Positions 37,113 to 47,041 of a stretch of DNA of 64,000 nt are shown piece after piece (position 1 is the stretch's first letter; the number at the start of each line of letters is the position of its first letter). A program made the position numbers and the translations under genes. The DNA is from JACCXG01 sp963836735 (GTDB taxonomy: Bacteria > Acidobacteriota > Vicinamibacteria > Vicinamibacterales > 2-12-FULL-66-21): NCBI GenBank assembly GCA_963836735.1, contig CAWIKP010000002.1, positions 1 through 64,000 on the forward strand, given 5' to 3'. The notes under the pieces were generated by a model. That model saw nothing but the letters and a program-made list of their open reading frames with translations. It searched no databases and was not told the origin of the DNA.

Positions 37113-38424
37113 TCACGCGGTTGGCAATCGGACCACGACGGTGGTGCCGCCGGTTGGCGGGCAATCGATGACCAGCTGGCCCTTGTGGGCCTCCACCAGA
37201 CGTTTGGCCGTCGGCAAACCGAGACCGGACCCACGCGACTTCGTCGTGAAGAACGGCGTGAAGATCTTTTCGCGAATTTCGGACAGGAATCCCTGGTCCT
37301 CCGTCCGTGATCGCGATCTGGCAGGTCGAGTCTCTGGCCTCGACGGCGACGTGGATCGTGCCCTTTCCCTGCATCGCATGGACCCCGTTGATCAGCAGGT
37401 TCTGGAAGACGATCCGAAGCATCTCGGCGTCTGCCGGGAACGGCGGCGCCGCACCGGCAATGTGCACGTCCACCTGGCTGGCCGACGGGTCCTGGGCCAT
37501 CAGGCTGGCGATCGAGGTCACGAGGGGCACGACCTCGGTCGGGGAATACTTCGGCTGTGGCGGCCGCGCGAACAGGAGGAGATCCTTCATCATCTGGTCG
37601 AGCGCATCGATCCGCGCGATGATCTCTTTCAGGATCTGGGTGTTCCCGTCGTCGCCCAGCCGGCTGGCGAAGACCTGCACCGCGCCGCGGATTCCGGCCA
37701 GGGGATTCTTGACCTCGTGCGCCACCACTGCAGCCATCTCCCCGAGCTTCGCCAGCGCCGCCTGCTCCGCCAGCTGCGCTTCCATGTGCACGCGATCGGT
37801 CAAGTCGTGAAGGATGCCTGTGAACTTGCGCTCTCCCCCGATCCGCATCTCGCCGACCGACAGATGGAGCGGAAACACGCTGCCGTCTTTGCGACGTCCC
37901 TGTACTTCGCGACCGATGCCGATGATCTTCGCGCGGCCCGTGGCGAGGTAGCGCGACAGGTAACCGTCGTGTTCGTCGCGATACGGCGAGGGCATCAGCA
38001 TGTTGACGTTCTGCCCGCAGACCTCGCTGGCGCTATAGCCGAACAGCCGTTCCGCACCAGGGTTGAATGCCTCGACGCGTCCACAGGCGTCGATGACGAT
38101 GATCCCGTCCACGGCAGAATCGACGATGGCGCGCCAGCGCGCTTCGCTGGCCCCGAGCTCGCTCTCCAGCCGGGCCCGCTTGGTCAGATCGTGCAGCATC
38201 CCGGTGAACTTGCGCTCACCCGCGATCCGCATCTCGCCAACGGAGAGGTGGACCGGAAACGCGCGGCCAAGGCGATGCGTCAGCCACGCCATCACCAGGC
38301 CGGCAGCGACGAAGACGACCCACGAAGCCTGATCGAAGGGGCGTAGCAGCAGCGCGACGGCGACCACCGCGACCGCGATGCCGTACCCAGCCAGGGTCGT
38401 GAGATCGGCCTGGCTGCGCGCCAC
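37113..38424 (-). CDS. fixL: FixL-type haem-PAS oxygen-sensor histidine kinase, one frameshift
   Basis: The start is GTG 38424 or an upstream TTG 38481. Two membrane helices (LAGYGIAVAVVAVALLLRP; WVVFVAAGLVMAWL) are followed by the second half of a PAS domain ('FPVHLSVGEMRIAGERKFTG'), then a full PAS: 'DSAVDGIIVIDACGRVEAFN', 'NVNMLMPSPYRDEHDGYLSR', 'YLATGRAKIIGIGREVQGRR'. Aligned by eye with Bradyrhizobium FixL, the haem His200 (EHDGY), Arg206 (YLSRY) and Arg220 (GIGR) are all present. The kinase core has 'MAAVVAHEVKNPLAGIRGAV' (H-box), an N-box 'NLLINGVHAM' and 'DGGPG'. An indel near 37290 shifts to 'LSEIREKIFTPFFTTKSRGS' and 'GLGLPTAKRLVEAHKG', ending at 37113. It senses oxygen and probably NO. 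Confidence 0.88.
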
Positions 38425-38426
38425 GA

Positions 38427-38515
38427 CGGAGCATTCTTCCGCATTTGCCTCGGGGAACAGGAGCTGACGGCCAGCATACAACAGAGGATTTCGCGCAACC
38501 GCGGGCTTTTCCCCA
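38427..38515. promoter_or_regulatory. Operator sites between fixL-type kinase and receiver gene
   Basis: CAGAGGATTTCGCGCA (38482-38497) and CGCGGGCTTTTCCCCA (38500-38515) form a pair about 19 bases apart. A third site, GAGCATTCTTCCGCA (38428-38442), lies just upstream of the kinase GTG. No good sigma-54 element was found on either side, so these may be used for autoregulation or another promoter type. Confidence 0.45.
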
Positions 38516-38584
38516 TCCGCTCGCGCGATCCGGCGCTGCCTGCCGTGCAAGTGCGACGGCGTGGATCTTGAAGTCCGGGTCGGC

Positions 38585-39013
38585 ATGCGCAGCATCCCGC
38601 AGAACGCCGCCGTCGATCGGCGCCCGGCGCAGTCCGGTCCGCCCCGGTCGCTCCGGCTGCTCGTCGTCGACGGCGAGCCGCTCATCCGGTGGTCGCTGGC
38701 GGCGGCACTGGAACAGCGCGGGCACCGCGTCACCGTAGCCGCCGATCGAGATGGCGCACTGCACGCGATCGGAGCCGCGCCGGTGGATGTGATCCTCCTC
38801 GACTGTCATCTGGCAGATTCAGCCGACCTGGAACTGCTGCGCATCATCCGCGGACGGGCGCCGCAGACGCCGGTCATCGGCATGACCGCCTTTCCGAGCC
38901 AGGACCTCAGCCGGCGCGCGGGTGAGCTCGGCGCAGCCTGCCTGCTGGAAAAGCCGTTCGACGTGTTCGGGATCGAGGAGATCCTGCTGGACGTCTGCTC
39001 GAAGTCGGCCTGA
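38585..39013 (+). CDS. Receiver-only response regulator
   Basis: A single CheY-like receiver of about 142 residues, no output domain. It begins MRSIPQNAAVDRRPAQSGPP, then 'RLLVVDGEPLIRWSLAAALE' (acidic pocket D and E; the usual second Asp is Gly), 'VILLDCHLADSADLELLRII' (phospho-Asp), 'VIGMTAFPSQDL' (Thr) and 'CLLEKPFDVFGIEEILLDVC' (Lys). The 'LVVD.EPLIRWSL' start is typical for NtrC-family receivers. It is divergent from the FixL-type kinase, so they are probably partners. Without DNA-binding or AAA+ domains it could be a phosphate relay or sink; the sigma-54 activator of this regulon must be elsewhere. Confidence 0.87.
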   Translation: MRSIPQNAAVDRRPAQSGPPRSLRLLVVDGEPLIRWSLAAALEQRGHRVTVAADRDGALHAIGAAPVDVILLDCHLADSADLELLRIIRGRAPQTPVIGMTAFPSQDLSRRAGELGAACLLEKPFDVFGIEEILLDVCSKSA

Positions 39014-39111
39014 ATTGCACCGCGAAATCTTTCGCGGCCCTTGCCCACACCCGCTGAGCCTGGCGGCGCGGCATCTCGGCCTGCACCCGGTGATGATGGA
39101 CCGCTGGGGCG

Positions 39112-39147
39112 TGCGGGTTTCTCCCCAGCCGGTCGGAGTTTTTCGCA
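39112..39147. promoter_or_regulatory. Tandem operator pair before small ORF and USP
   Basis: TGCGGGTTTCTCCCCA (39112-39127) and GTCGGAGTTTTTCGCA (39132-39147) are 20 bases apart. A GG...TTGC pair at 39178-39192 has one base too many for sigma-54, which could be a sequence error. Confidence 0.5.
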
Positions 39148-39238
39148 GCCGGCTCCCGCGCTGCCGGTGGAATTCACGGTGCTTCAAGTTGCGCCGAACG
39201 GAACGCGTGTTGCGTGGCCAGGGGTGGAGGCACCACCG

Positions 39239-39523
39239 ATGGCCACCACCAACCGACCTGACGCCGCACGTCCTGTTCGGGATCCCGCTGAGAGGACGCA
39301 AGACGGTTCACGCCTGCGGGACCCGTCGAGCGGGGTTCAGGGTGCGCTGGAGTGTGCGTTCCTCGACGAGTTCCTGTCGGATCGCGGGCACACGTTTCAA
39401 TCGATCGAGACGCTGACCAAGGCCCGGCGAGAAGCACTGCTGCGCGAGGCGGCGGCGTATGCCACGTTGAGGCTCGCGGAAATCGAGTCGCGGGCGCACT
39501 TCGTCAAGGACCTCGAGCGTTGA
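39239..39523 (+). CDS. Small protein of unknown function
   Basis: ATG 39239 follows GGTGGAGG. The 94-residue protein starts MATTNRPDAARPVRDPAERT. The C-terminal half is helical and charged: 'ALECAFLDEFLSDRGHTFQS', 'IETLTKARREALLREAAAYA' and 'TLRLAEIESRAHFVKDLER'. No signal peptide, no cysteines in motifs, no recognised family. It sits between an operator pair and a USP gene (19 bases downstream), so it is probably cotranscribed and part of the same stress response. Confidence 0.6.
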   Translation: MATTNRPDAARPVRDPAERTQDGSRLRDPSSGVQGALECAFLDEFLSDRGHTFQSIETLTKARREALLREAAAYATLRLAEIESRAHFVKDLER

Positions 39524-39542
39524 GCGAGGAGGGAGCCGTTCC

Positions 39543-40028
39543 ATGTCTCACATCAAATCGATTCTCGTACCGGTGGATTTCAGCGCCGCGTCGCAGCGCG
39601 CGCTCGCGGCCGCGCGCGACCTCGCCACGGCATTCGGCGCGACCATTCACCTGCTCCACGTGTTCGAAACCCCGCTCGCGATGGGCGCCTTCATGGACAT
39701 GTACACGCCTGCGCCGGACGACTACGTCGAAAGTTTCGCAACCCAGGCGCGTGCGCAGCTGGCGGCGCTGCTCAGCGAGAAGGAGAAGACCGGCTCCCCT
39801 GTCGTCGTCGCCGCCCGGATGGGGATGCCTGCCGACGAGATCCTGCAGTATGCGCGCGAGCACGGCGCCATCGATCTGATCGTCCTCGCGACGAGCGGCC
39901 GCGGCCGGGTTGCGCGACTCATGATGGGCAGCGTCGCGGACAAGGTCGTGCGCGCCGCTCCGTGTCCGGTCCTCACCGTACATCTTCACGATCGCGAGGC
40001 GGCGACGGAAGGCGGCCGAGCGGCGTAA
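39543..40028 (+). CDS. Universal stress protein (UspA family)
   Basis: Intact, 161 residues, ATG 39543 after GAGGAGGGA. It starts MSHIKSILVPVDFSAASQRA and carries 'IVLATSGRGRVARLMMGSVA' and 'APCPVLTVHLHDREAATEGG'. It is the third member of the near-identical group with 13782 and 20097. It follows the small protein at 39239 and is convergent with the TolB-type kinase. Confidence 0.93.
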   Translation: MSHIKSILVPVDFSAASQRALAAARDLATAFGATIHLLHVFETPLAMGAFMDMYTPAPDDYVESFATQARAQLAALLSEKEKTGSPVVVAARMGMPADEILQYAREHGAIDLIVLATSGRGRVARLMMGSVADKVVRAAPCPVLTVHLHDREAATEGGRAA

Positions 40029-40082
40029 CCCCGGCGCCGGCGCGCTTCTACGTCGCCGCGGTCCGCAGGTGAGAGGCGCTCA

Positions 40083-42718
40083 TCAGCGGACGCCCTCAAC
40101 CATCATCAGGTCGGCGCCTCGGGTATCTTCGACCGTCAGCAGCATCCGCGCCTCATCCGCCGAGAGGGACAGCTCGAGTGAATTGGAGAGGTTCAGCTGC
40201 GTCAGGTAGGCCACCGGCGTCTCCTTCCCGGTGTCGAGGTCTCTCAGAACGATGGTTCCGGGGAATTCGGGTCGGACCGATCGCCTGATCAGGTAGATGC
40301 CCTTCCGGCCGACCGTCCACGTGCGGTACCGAACGCCCGGGGCCACCAGCTTCTCCTCGCCGCCTTCGACTGGCGCGCTCCAGATGCCCGCGACGAGCTC
40401 GCTGCGGTTGAAGTAGAGCCGCTTGCCATCTGGCGCCAGAGAGAAGTAGTCGCCGCCGTCCCGGGTGATCTGTTCCGGGACGCCTCCGCCGGTCCGCATC
40501 CTCCAGATCTGCGGCGAACCACTGCGGTTCGAACGGAAGTAGACGAACGCGCCGTCGGGGGACCAGGCCGGATGGTCCTTGTGTCCGGGATCGTCATCGA
40601 GACGTCGGGGTGTTCCGCCCGACGCGGGGATCCCGTACAGACCGTTGCGCACCGAGAAGAAGATCTGGCGTCCGTCCGTGGACCATTCACCGAACGAGAG
40701 CGAGCCGTCCGCCGTGTCGGCGCCGGTCAACGGCATCTGGCCGGAGCCGTCCGCCATCCCGAGCCACAGCTCACTCCGTCCGGAGCGATTGGTTCGAAAG
40801 ACGATCCGTGTGCCATCCGGGGAGAAGCGACCGCCCTGATCCTGGCGTGTGGATGCCACGATCCTTGCGGCTGGGGCTCGGCGTCGAGGCGTTCAGGCGA
40901 GCGAGCCAGATGTTGGTGTCGTACGGATAGATCTCGTAGACGAGTCGTCCGGGTGGCATGCGGGACATGGAGATTCCCGCAATGGCGAAGTCGATTTCTC
41001 CGCCGCCGATGCCCGCCATGGGCTCCATCCGGTACGGTGGAACTGTCGACATGCGGATCAGGTGTGCGGGATGGCTGACATCGCCCCGATCGCTCGAGCC
41101 GCCCGGTTTCATGCTGATGATGAGATCGGTCGTGCCGGGGATCCAGGCGAGCTCGGCTGATCCGTCCACCGTTCCCAGCGCCGCCTCCCGGCCGCCCTCC
41201 ACCGGGACCAGAAACAGCGCCTTGTCCGTGCCCGCGCGACGGCTGAAAGCGACGTGGCGGCCATCGCTCGAATACGCGGGAAACTCGTCCTCCACGCCCG
41301 GGTCGGGATGCGTGAGCTGCTGCACGGTGCCTGTCGCCACGTCCACGCGGAACAGGGCGATCGCGTTCTGCCGCGTGTGTCGCTGGAACGCCAGCCATTT
41401 CCCATCCGGCGACCAGCTCAGCCCGCGCCAGCTGATGCCCGCCGCCACCATCTGTTCCTGGCCACCCTGTGGCCGAGATCACGCAGAGGTCCGTCAGGCG
41501 TGTGTCGCCCGTACCGGTGAAGCGGACAAACGCGATGCGGTCGGCATCAGGGGACCAGACCGGGTAGTTGCCCGATCCCGCGAACACCCGCCGAGGCGGT
41601 TCGATGTTGATCGTCTTGACGTAGATGCCGATGTCGTCCTTCACCCCTCGCCAGGCGAACGCGACCTGTGAGCCATCCGGAGAGATGCCCGGGCGATACT
41701 CGTGGCCCTCGTACCCGGTGAGCGATTGCGGCGTGTAGAGCACCGCGTTTCTCGGCACCTCGTCGCGATTGCGCGAGATCCACACGACCGCCGCGACCAT
41801 GAGCGCGGCGAGTCCCACGGTGACCTGGAGCGAACGTGACGTTCGCCAGGACGGCCGGGCGGTCGCCTGGCCGGAAAACGCCTGCTGCTGGAGATCGCGG
41901 AGGGCGTCGCGCAGTTCCGTGCCGGAGGCGTAGCGATCGCCCGGGGCCTTCCGGAGACAGCGCAAGGCAATGTCAACCAGCCGCGCGTCTCCGGCGGGTC
42001 GCGGCGGGTCCTCGTGAATAACGGCCGCCAGCGTCGAGATCGCCGACGCGTTCGCGAAGGCCCGCCGGCCGGCGATCATCTCGTAGAGCACCGCCCCGAA
42101 ACTGAAGATGTCGCTCCGAACGTCGACAGGCCGGCCCTCGGCCTGTTCCGGCGACATGTAGCCGGCCGTACCGGCAATGAAACCTTCCGTGGTGTGCGCG
42201 GCCGCACCCATCGCGAGCGTCGTGGTGTCCGTGGCGGCGACGGGCGGCTCCAGGAGCTTGGCGAGGCCGAAATCGACGACCTTCACCAACCCATCGGCCG
42301 ACACCATGATGTTCGAGGGTTTCAGATCGCGATGCACGATGCCCGCGCGATGGGCCTTGTCCAGGGCTTCGGCGACTTGCACGGCGATGTCGATCGCGCG
42401 CGCGGTCGACAGGCCGGACGGCCCGATCTGGCTGTCGAGCGTCGACCCGTCGACGAACTCCATCGCGATGAAGTCGATGCCATCCACGGACCCGATGTCG
42501 TGGATCGTCACGATGTGCGGATGGTTGAGCGCTGAGGCGGCGCGCGCTTCCCGCACGAACCGCGCCTTCCGGTCCGCGTCGGCCACGCGGTGGGGTGACA
42601 GCACTTTGATCGCAACGAGCCGGCCGAGACGCGGATCCTGCGCCTTGTAGACCACACCCATGCCGCCCTCGCCGATCTTCTCGAGGATCCGGTAGTGGGC
42701 GAAGGTGGTCCCGATCAT
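40083..42718 (-). CDS. Ser/Thr protein kinase with TolB/WD40 beta-propeller, frameshifted
   Basis: ATG 42718 gives MIGTTFAHYRILEKIGEGGM with the glycine loop, 'VAIKVLSPHRVADADRKARF' (Lys), 'GIVHRDLKPSNIMVSADGLV', 'VDFGLAKLLEPP' and 'GTAGYMSPEQAEGRPVDVRS'. One membrane helix ('VTVGLAALMVAAVVWISR') leads to an external TolB-like propeller with repeated 'FSPDG' blades: 'GISPDGSQVAFAWRGV', 'WSPDADRIAFVRF', 'GLSWSPDGKWLAFQRH', 'GRFSPDGTRIVFRTN' and 'AWSPDGAFVYFRSNRSGSPQ'. Indels near 41455 and 40850 break the propeller. Total about 880 residues, a form very common in Acidobacteriota. Lies downstream of norD, separate start. Confidence 0.9.
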
Positions 42719-42778
42719 GCGCGTGGCAAGGTCAACTTCGATCGCTGAAGGTCCTGCGCATTCTACGCTACGCCCAGG

Positions 42779-44791
42779 TCAGGCCTTGATCATCTGTCGC
42801 AGCACGTCGACGACCACCGCGGGCAACTGATCGGGCCTGTGCAGCACCGCGAACCCCTGGCGGCCAAAGACACGCCGCGCATAGCTTGGCGCTTCGCGAT
42901 CGACGGTCAGACAGAAGACGGTGACCCCCTGGCGGCGGGCCTCCGCCACGGCCTGACGCGTGTCTTCGATGCCATAGCGGCCTTCGTACACGTCGATGTC
43001 GTTCGGCTTTCCGTCGGACAGGAGAAGCAGCAGACGCGACGCCGCGCGAACGCGACACAACGCCGCGGTCACGTGACGCAGCGATGCGCCAAGACGGGTA
43101 TACCCATCGCTGTCCAGGGCGGCGAGGCGCCGGCGGACGAGCGCGCTCGAAGGCTCTGCGAATGTTTTCAGCCGCCTCACCTCGACGCGCGCCGCGCCTT
43201 CCCCTGAGAACGCAAACAGCGCATACGGATCGCCGAGGGCATCGAGGGCCTCGCAGACGACGAGCAGCGCTTCCTTTTCCACGTCGACGATGCGGCGGTT
43301 CGCCGACACCCAGCCGTCGGTCGACGCGCTGACGTCCACCAGCAACGCCACGGCCAGCTCGCGCCGTGCTGCTCGCGTGGCCACATAGAGGCGGCCGTCC
43401 ATCGCCACGCCGGCACGCTGGTCGGCGGCCGCAGCCACATACGCCGCGACGTCGAGTTCGGCGCCGTCGATCTGCCGGAACAACCGGATCGGCCGCGGTC
43501 GAAGCCGCTCGAAGCGGCTGCGGACGCGTCGGACGAGCCTCGCATGCCGCGCCAGGCACGCGGTCGCCCACGCCACATCGCCGAGCGGCGCGTCGAGGTC
43601 CCGAACGATTGCGCCAGGCTCGCGATAGTGTCCTGCGTGGCAGTCCCACTCGGGGTAGGAGACGGCATCGGTCGGGGCCATGGCCTTGGAACCGGCAGGC
43701 GTGCCGGACGCCGCGGGTTCGCCGCTCCGCAGCACTTCGACCGGCGGTTGCGGTGTGCGGACGACGCGCGCTTCGGGCAACTCGGACAGGGAATCCCCCA
43801 GCCCTTCGGGATCCGTATCCTGGTCGCGGTCGGCCGGGCGCGTGAGCCCGAACGGATCTTCGACGCTCTCCTGAGGCTCGTCGGCACGAATCACCCACGC
43901 GCCGGTCGCCGAGTCGTCCTCGTCGTCCTCCGCATGCCGCGCGCGGGGGCGGCGCCGCATCTCCGCGACGCGCGGTCGCCGGGTACGCTGGGGGGACGAA
44001 TCGTCCATCGCGCCATACCACGGCGCGCCGCCGGCGCGCCCGGGCTCCAGGAACTCACCCCAATAGAAGACCGGCGCGAGGGGACGATAGGGGCCGTCGG
44101 CGCGGTAGCTCGGCGCCACGCGGTTCGCCCACCGGGCGCACTCTTCCGCCGAGGCATCGACGGGCAGATCCAACGCAGGACTCAGTGGATGTGCGCTGAG
44201 AAGGCGGAGGACGTCGCGTTCGAGAGGATCGACGCGCGGCGTCGGGTGCGTCACGCGCCGCTGCATGGCGGCAACGGCGCGCGCGCTGGCGAGGGCCGGC
44301 AGGAGGCCAGGCGTGTGCACCGCCACCCACCGATCGACGATCGCGGCATCGGCGATCCTGAAGAGATCGCGAGCCTGCGGCGTCCCCAGACCGGCGAACG
44401 TGTACCGTGAGCGGCGCACAACCCGAAGGGACTGTTGTACGGCCAGCAGCCGGTACAGGGCCAGCGACTCTTCCTCGCTTCCCTTTACATTCAGGACCGG
44501 CGCGAGGGAGATCCCGCGTCCGTCCGTTCCGCAGACCGCCGGCGGCGCGGCAGATCGCATCCGTCGGGACGCGAGCCGTGAGAGCCACGTCGCCGGGGCG
44601 GGCGCGTCGATGGGCGAGACAGGAATCGGCGTCCCATGAAGCGCCAGCACGAACGCTTCCAGGCGTCCCCGGATACTCGCGAGTTCCAGACCCGATGATC
44701 GCCCGATCGGCCCGTGACGCCGCCACAGGTCCCGCGCCAGCCGCGTCGCGGCGTGCGCACCTTCGAGGATCAGTTCTTCGGGTTCGGACAT
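42779..44791 (-). CDS. norD: NorD, von Willebrand A activator of nitric oxide reductase
   Basis: An intact 670-residue protein. The C-terminal VWA domain has the MIDAS 'VALLVDVSASTDGWVSANRR' (DxSxS), 'FAFSGEGAARVEVRRLKTF' and 'LLLLLSDGKPNDIDVYEGRY'. The N-terminal and acidic middle ('ARHAEDDEDDSATG') regions are typical of NorD/CbbO. With the AAA+ protein NorQ it forms a chaperone that activates the NorCB complex, probably by iron insertion or remodelling. It ends the nor operon; start ATG 44791, 18 bases after the norQ stop. Confidence 0.92.
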   Translation of the reverse strand: MSEPEELILEGAHAATRLARDLWRRHGPIGRSSGLELASIRGRLEAFVLALHGTPIPVSPIDAPAPATWLSRLASRRMRSAAPPAVCGTDGRGISLAPVLNVKGSEEESLALYRLLAVQQSLRVVRRSRYTFAGLGTPQARDLFRIADAAIVDRWVAVHTPGLLPALASARAVAAMQRRVTHPTPRVDPLERDVLRLLSAHPLSPALDLPVDASAEECARWANRVAPSYRADGPYRPLAPVFYWGEFLEPGRAGGAPWYGAMDDSSPQRTRRPRVAEMRRRPRARHAEDDEDDSATGAWVIRADEPQESVEDPFGLTRPADRDQDTDPEGLGDSLSELPEARVVRTPQPPVEVLRSGEPAASGTPAGSKAMAPTDAVSYPEWDCHAGHYREPGAIVRDLDAPLGDVAWATACLARHARLVRRVRSRFERLRPRPIRLFRQIDGAELDVAAYVAAAADQRAGVAMDGRLYVATRAARRELAVALLVDVSASTDGWVSANRRIVDVEKEALLVVCEALDALGDPYALFAFSGEGAARVEVRRLKTFAEPSSALVRRRLAALDSDGYTRLGASLRHVTAALCRVRAASRLLLLLSDGKPNDIDVYEGRYGIEDTRQAVAEARRQGVTVFCLTVDREAPSYARRVFGRQGFAVLHRPDQLPAVVVDVLRQMIKA

Positions 44792-44809
44792 GCAGGACGC
44801 TCTCAGCCG

Positions 44810-45667
44810 TCACATGGTGGCGGTCACCAGGTCGTGCATCGCGGCCAGCAGATCCGGATCGTCGGTGAGCGGTCCAAGGAGTGCGGTCCGGCAGGCGGTC
44901 CGCATCGGGATCCCATTCGCCAGCAGTCGCGCCGTGGCGACGATCAGGCGGGTGCTCGGGACCTCCGCCAGGCCTCTGTCGCCGAGCTGGCGCAGCCGGT
45001 TGGTCAGCGTGACGAGTGCGACGGCGCGGTTGCGCTCCACACCGCCTTCGTGCGCCACGATATCGGCTTCGACGTCCGGTGTCGGGAAGTCGAACTCCAG
45101 CGCAACGAATCGTTGCCTCGTGCTTGGCTTCAGGTCCTTGAGCGCATGTTGATATCCCGGATTGTAGGAAATGACCAGCTGGAAACCTGGAGCGGCCTCC
45201 ACGATTTCGCCGGTCTTGTCGAGAGGCAGCAGTCGACGATCGTCGGTCAGCGGGTGAATCACGACGATGGTATCGGTCCGCGCCTCGATGATCTCGTCGA
45301 GGTAGCAGATGGCGCCCGCCCGCGCCGCGAGCGTCAGCGGCCCATCGAGCCACACCGTGTCGCCGCCGCGAATCATGTAGCGTCCCGTGAGATCGCTGGC
45401 CGACAGATCGTCGTGGCAGGCGACGGTGACGAGCGGCCGCCGGAGACGCCAGGCCATGTGCTCGACGAACCGGGTCTTGCCGCATCCGGTTGGCCCCTTG
45501 AGCATCAGCGGAAGGCCGCGCGCGTGGCAGGTCTCGAACACCGCGATTTCATCGGCGGTCGCCACGTAGTACGGCGCCTCGGCGCCCGGATACCGCAACG
45601 TTCCGTGCAGGCGCTCACCGCTGGTCGGTTCGGCTGGCCGCAAGACACCCGGCGATTCCCGCCTCAT
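44810..45667 (-). CDS. norQ: NorQ/CbbQ-type AAA+ ATPase
   Basis: ATG 45667 overlaps the norB stop (ATGA). The 285-residue MoxR-like ATPase has 'RGLPLMLKGPTGCGKTRFVE' (Walker A), 'LSASDLTGRYMIRGGDTVWL', 'GAICYLDEIIEARTDTIVVI' (Walker B) and 'LVISYNPGYQHALKDLKPST' (sensor 1). The first 25 residues are variable. Its partner is the NorD VWA protein next door. Intact. Confidence 0.94.
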   Translation of the reverse strand: MRRESPGVLRPAEPTSGERLHGTLRYPGAEAPYYVATADEIAVFETCHARGLPLMLKGPTGCGKTRFVEHMAWRLRRPLVTVACHDDLSASDLTGRYMIRGGDTVWLDGPLTLAARAGAICYLDEIIEARTDTIVVIHPLTDDRRLLPLDKTGEIVEAAPGFQLVISYNPGYQHALKDLKPSTRQRFVALEFDFPTPDVEADIVAHEGGVERNRAVALVTLTNRLRQLGDRGLAEVPSTRLIVATARLLANGIPMRTACRTALLGPLTDDPDLLAAMHDLVTATM

Positions 45668-47028
45668 GCTGTCGTCGCTCCGCTGGGCATCGGCGCATCG
45701 GACACGGCAGGCTGCCGCGGCGCCAGGAAGAAAAAGTCCCACAAGAACAGGACGACTCCGGCGGTGAACAGTGTCCCGGTCGCGACGAGCATGAGGAAGT
45801 GCACCTGGATCTTGGCTTGTGTTTCGAGGAATCCGAAACCGAGGATGCGCTCCAGGTACACCTGACCGATACCCGCCGCGGCAAACGACATCGTCATGCC
45901 GAACATGCCGCCGACCTGCAGCCAGAACGCCCACAGCCCGATTTTCGACTCGCGCTCTGATTCGGGATGGCCCATCAGCGACGGCATCGCATAGGTGATC
46001 ACCGCCAGGACGATCATGACGTAGGCACCGAAGAATGCCGAATGCCCGTGCATTGGCGTAATCAGGGTGCCGTGGGTCCACTTGTTGACCGCCGGCCACG
46101 TGTGCGCGAGGCCGAGGAGACCGGCGCCCAGCGCGGAGAACAGCGCGCTGCCGAGGGTCCAGTGCACCGCAAGCGTGTTCGGATGGGCGAGACCGGAACG
46201 GCGCATCGCGCGATAGGCATAGACGGACATCGCGACGAACACCAGCGGTTCCAGCGCGGAGAAGAACCCGCCGATGGGCAGCCAGTACGACGGCACGCCG
46301 ACGAAGTAGTAATGGTGGGCCGTGCCGAGCAGACCGGAGATGAACGTCAGCCCGACGATGACGTACAGCCACTTCTCCATGACTTCACGATCGATGCCCG
46401 ACAGGCGAATCAGCAGGTACGCGAGCAGCGCTCCCTGGATCATCTCCCAGACGCCTTCCACCCACAGGTGAACCGTCCACCAGCGGTAAAAGATGGCGAT
46501 GGTGTAGTTGTCGAATTCGAAGAGTGCCGGCAGGTACAGGATGGCGGTCATGGCCAGGCCCGCCATCAGGATGCCCTCGGTCGTCGTGAGCCGCTTGGCC
46601 TTCCAGATGGTCATCCCCAGGTTATAGAGGAACATCAACATCACGACGACGATCGCGAGTTTGACCGGCATCGGCTGTTCCAGCAGCTTGTTGCCGGCCG
46701 TCCACCCGAACAGGTACCCCACGACGGCTGTGACCCCGGCGAGCGTCCACAAGCCGAGCCCCCAGTACGCCATCTTCGGGCTGTGAAGCTCTGTTCGCGA
46801 TTCTTCCGGAACCAGCCAGTAGGCTGCCCCCATGAAGCCGGTCAACACCCAGACGATGAGCAGGTTCGTGTGAATCGCCTTGGACACGTCGAACGGCAGC
46901 CAGTCCTTGATCGGATCCGGCCCGAGGTACTTGGCCGCAGACAGCAGCCCGAACGCCATCTGCAACCCATAGAGGAGCAGCGCGACCACGAAATACGGAT
47001 AGGCGACAGCCTGCGTGCGAAAGCGCAT
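45664..47028 (-). CDS. norB: Nitric oxide reductase catalytic subunit NorB
   Basis: A 454-residue haem-copper-oxidase family protein that reduces 2 NO to N2O at a haem b3/non-haem iron centre in the cytoplasmic membrane. About twelve helices. Conserved metal ligands: 'SKAIHTNLLIVWVLTGFMGA', 'WWTVHLWVEGVWEMIQGALL' (non-haem Fe His and the NOR-specific Glu residues), 'LLGTAHHYYFVGVPSYWLPI' (His pair) and 'TLITPMHGHSAFFGAYVMIV' (haem His). Its size, lack of an N-terminal quinol-oxidase extension and adjacent norC mark the cytochrome c-dependent cNOR type. Intact; ATG 47028. Confidence 0.96.
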   Translation of the reverse strand: MRFRTQAVAYPYFVVALLLYGLQMAFGLLSAAKYLGPDPIKDWLPFDVSKAIHTNLLIVWVLTGFMGAAYWLVPEESRTELHSPKMAYWGLGLWTLAGVTAVVGYLFGWTAGNKLLEQPMPVKLAIVVVMLMFLYNLGMTIWKAKRLTTTEGILMAGLAMTAILYLPALFEFDNYTIAIFYRWWTVHLWVEGVWEMIQGALLAYLLIRLSGIDREVMEKWLYVIVGLTFISGLLGTAHHYYFVGVPSYWLPIGGFFSALEPLVFVAMSVYAYRAMRRSGLAHPNTLAVHWTLGSALFSALGAGLLGLAHTWPAVNKWTHGTLITPMHGHSAFFGAYVMIVLAVITYAMPSLMGHPESERESKIGLWAFWLQVGGMFGMTMSFAAAGIGQVYLERILGFGFLETQAKIQVHFLMLVATGTLFTAGVVLFLWDFFFLAPRQPAVSDAPMPSGATTA

Positions 47029-47041
47029 CGAACGGCTCCTC

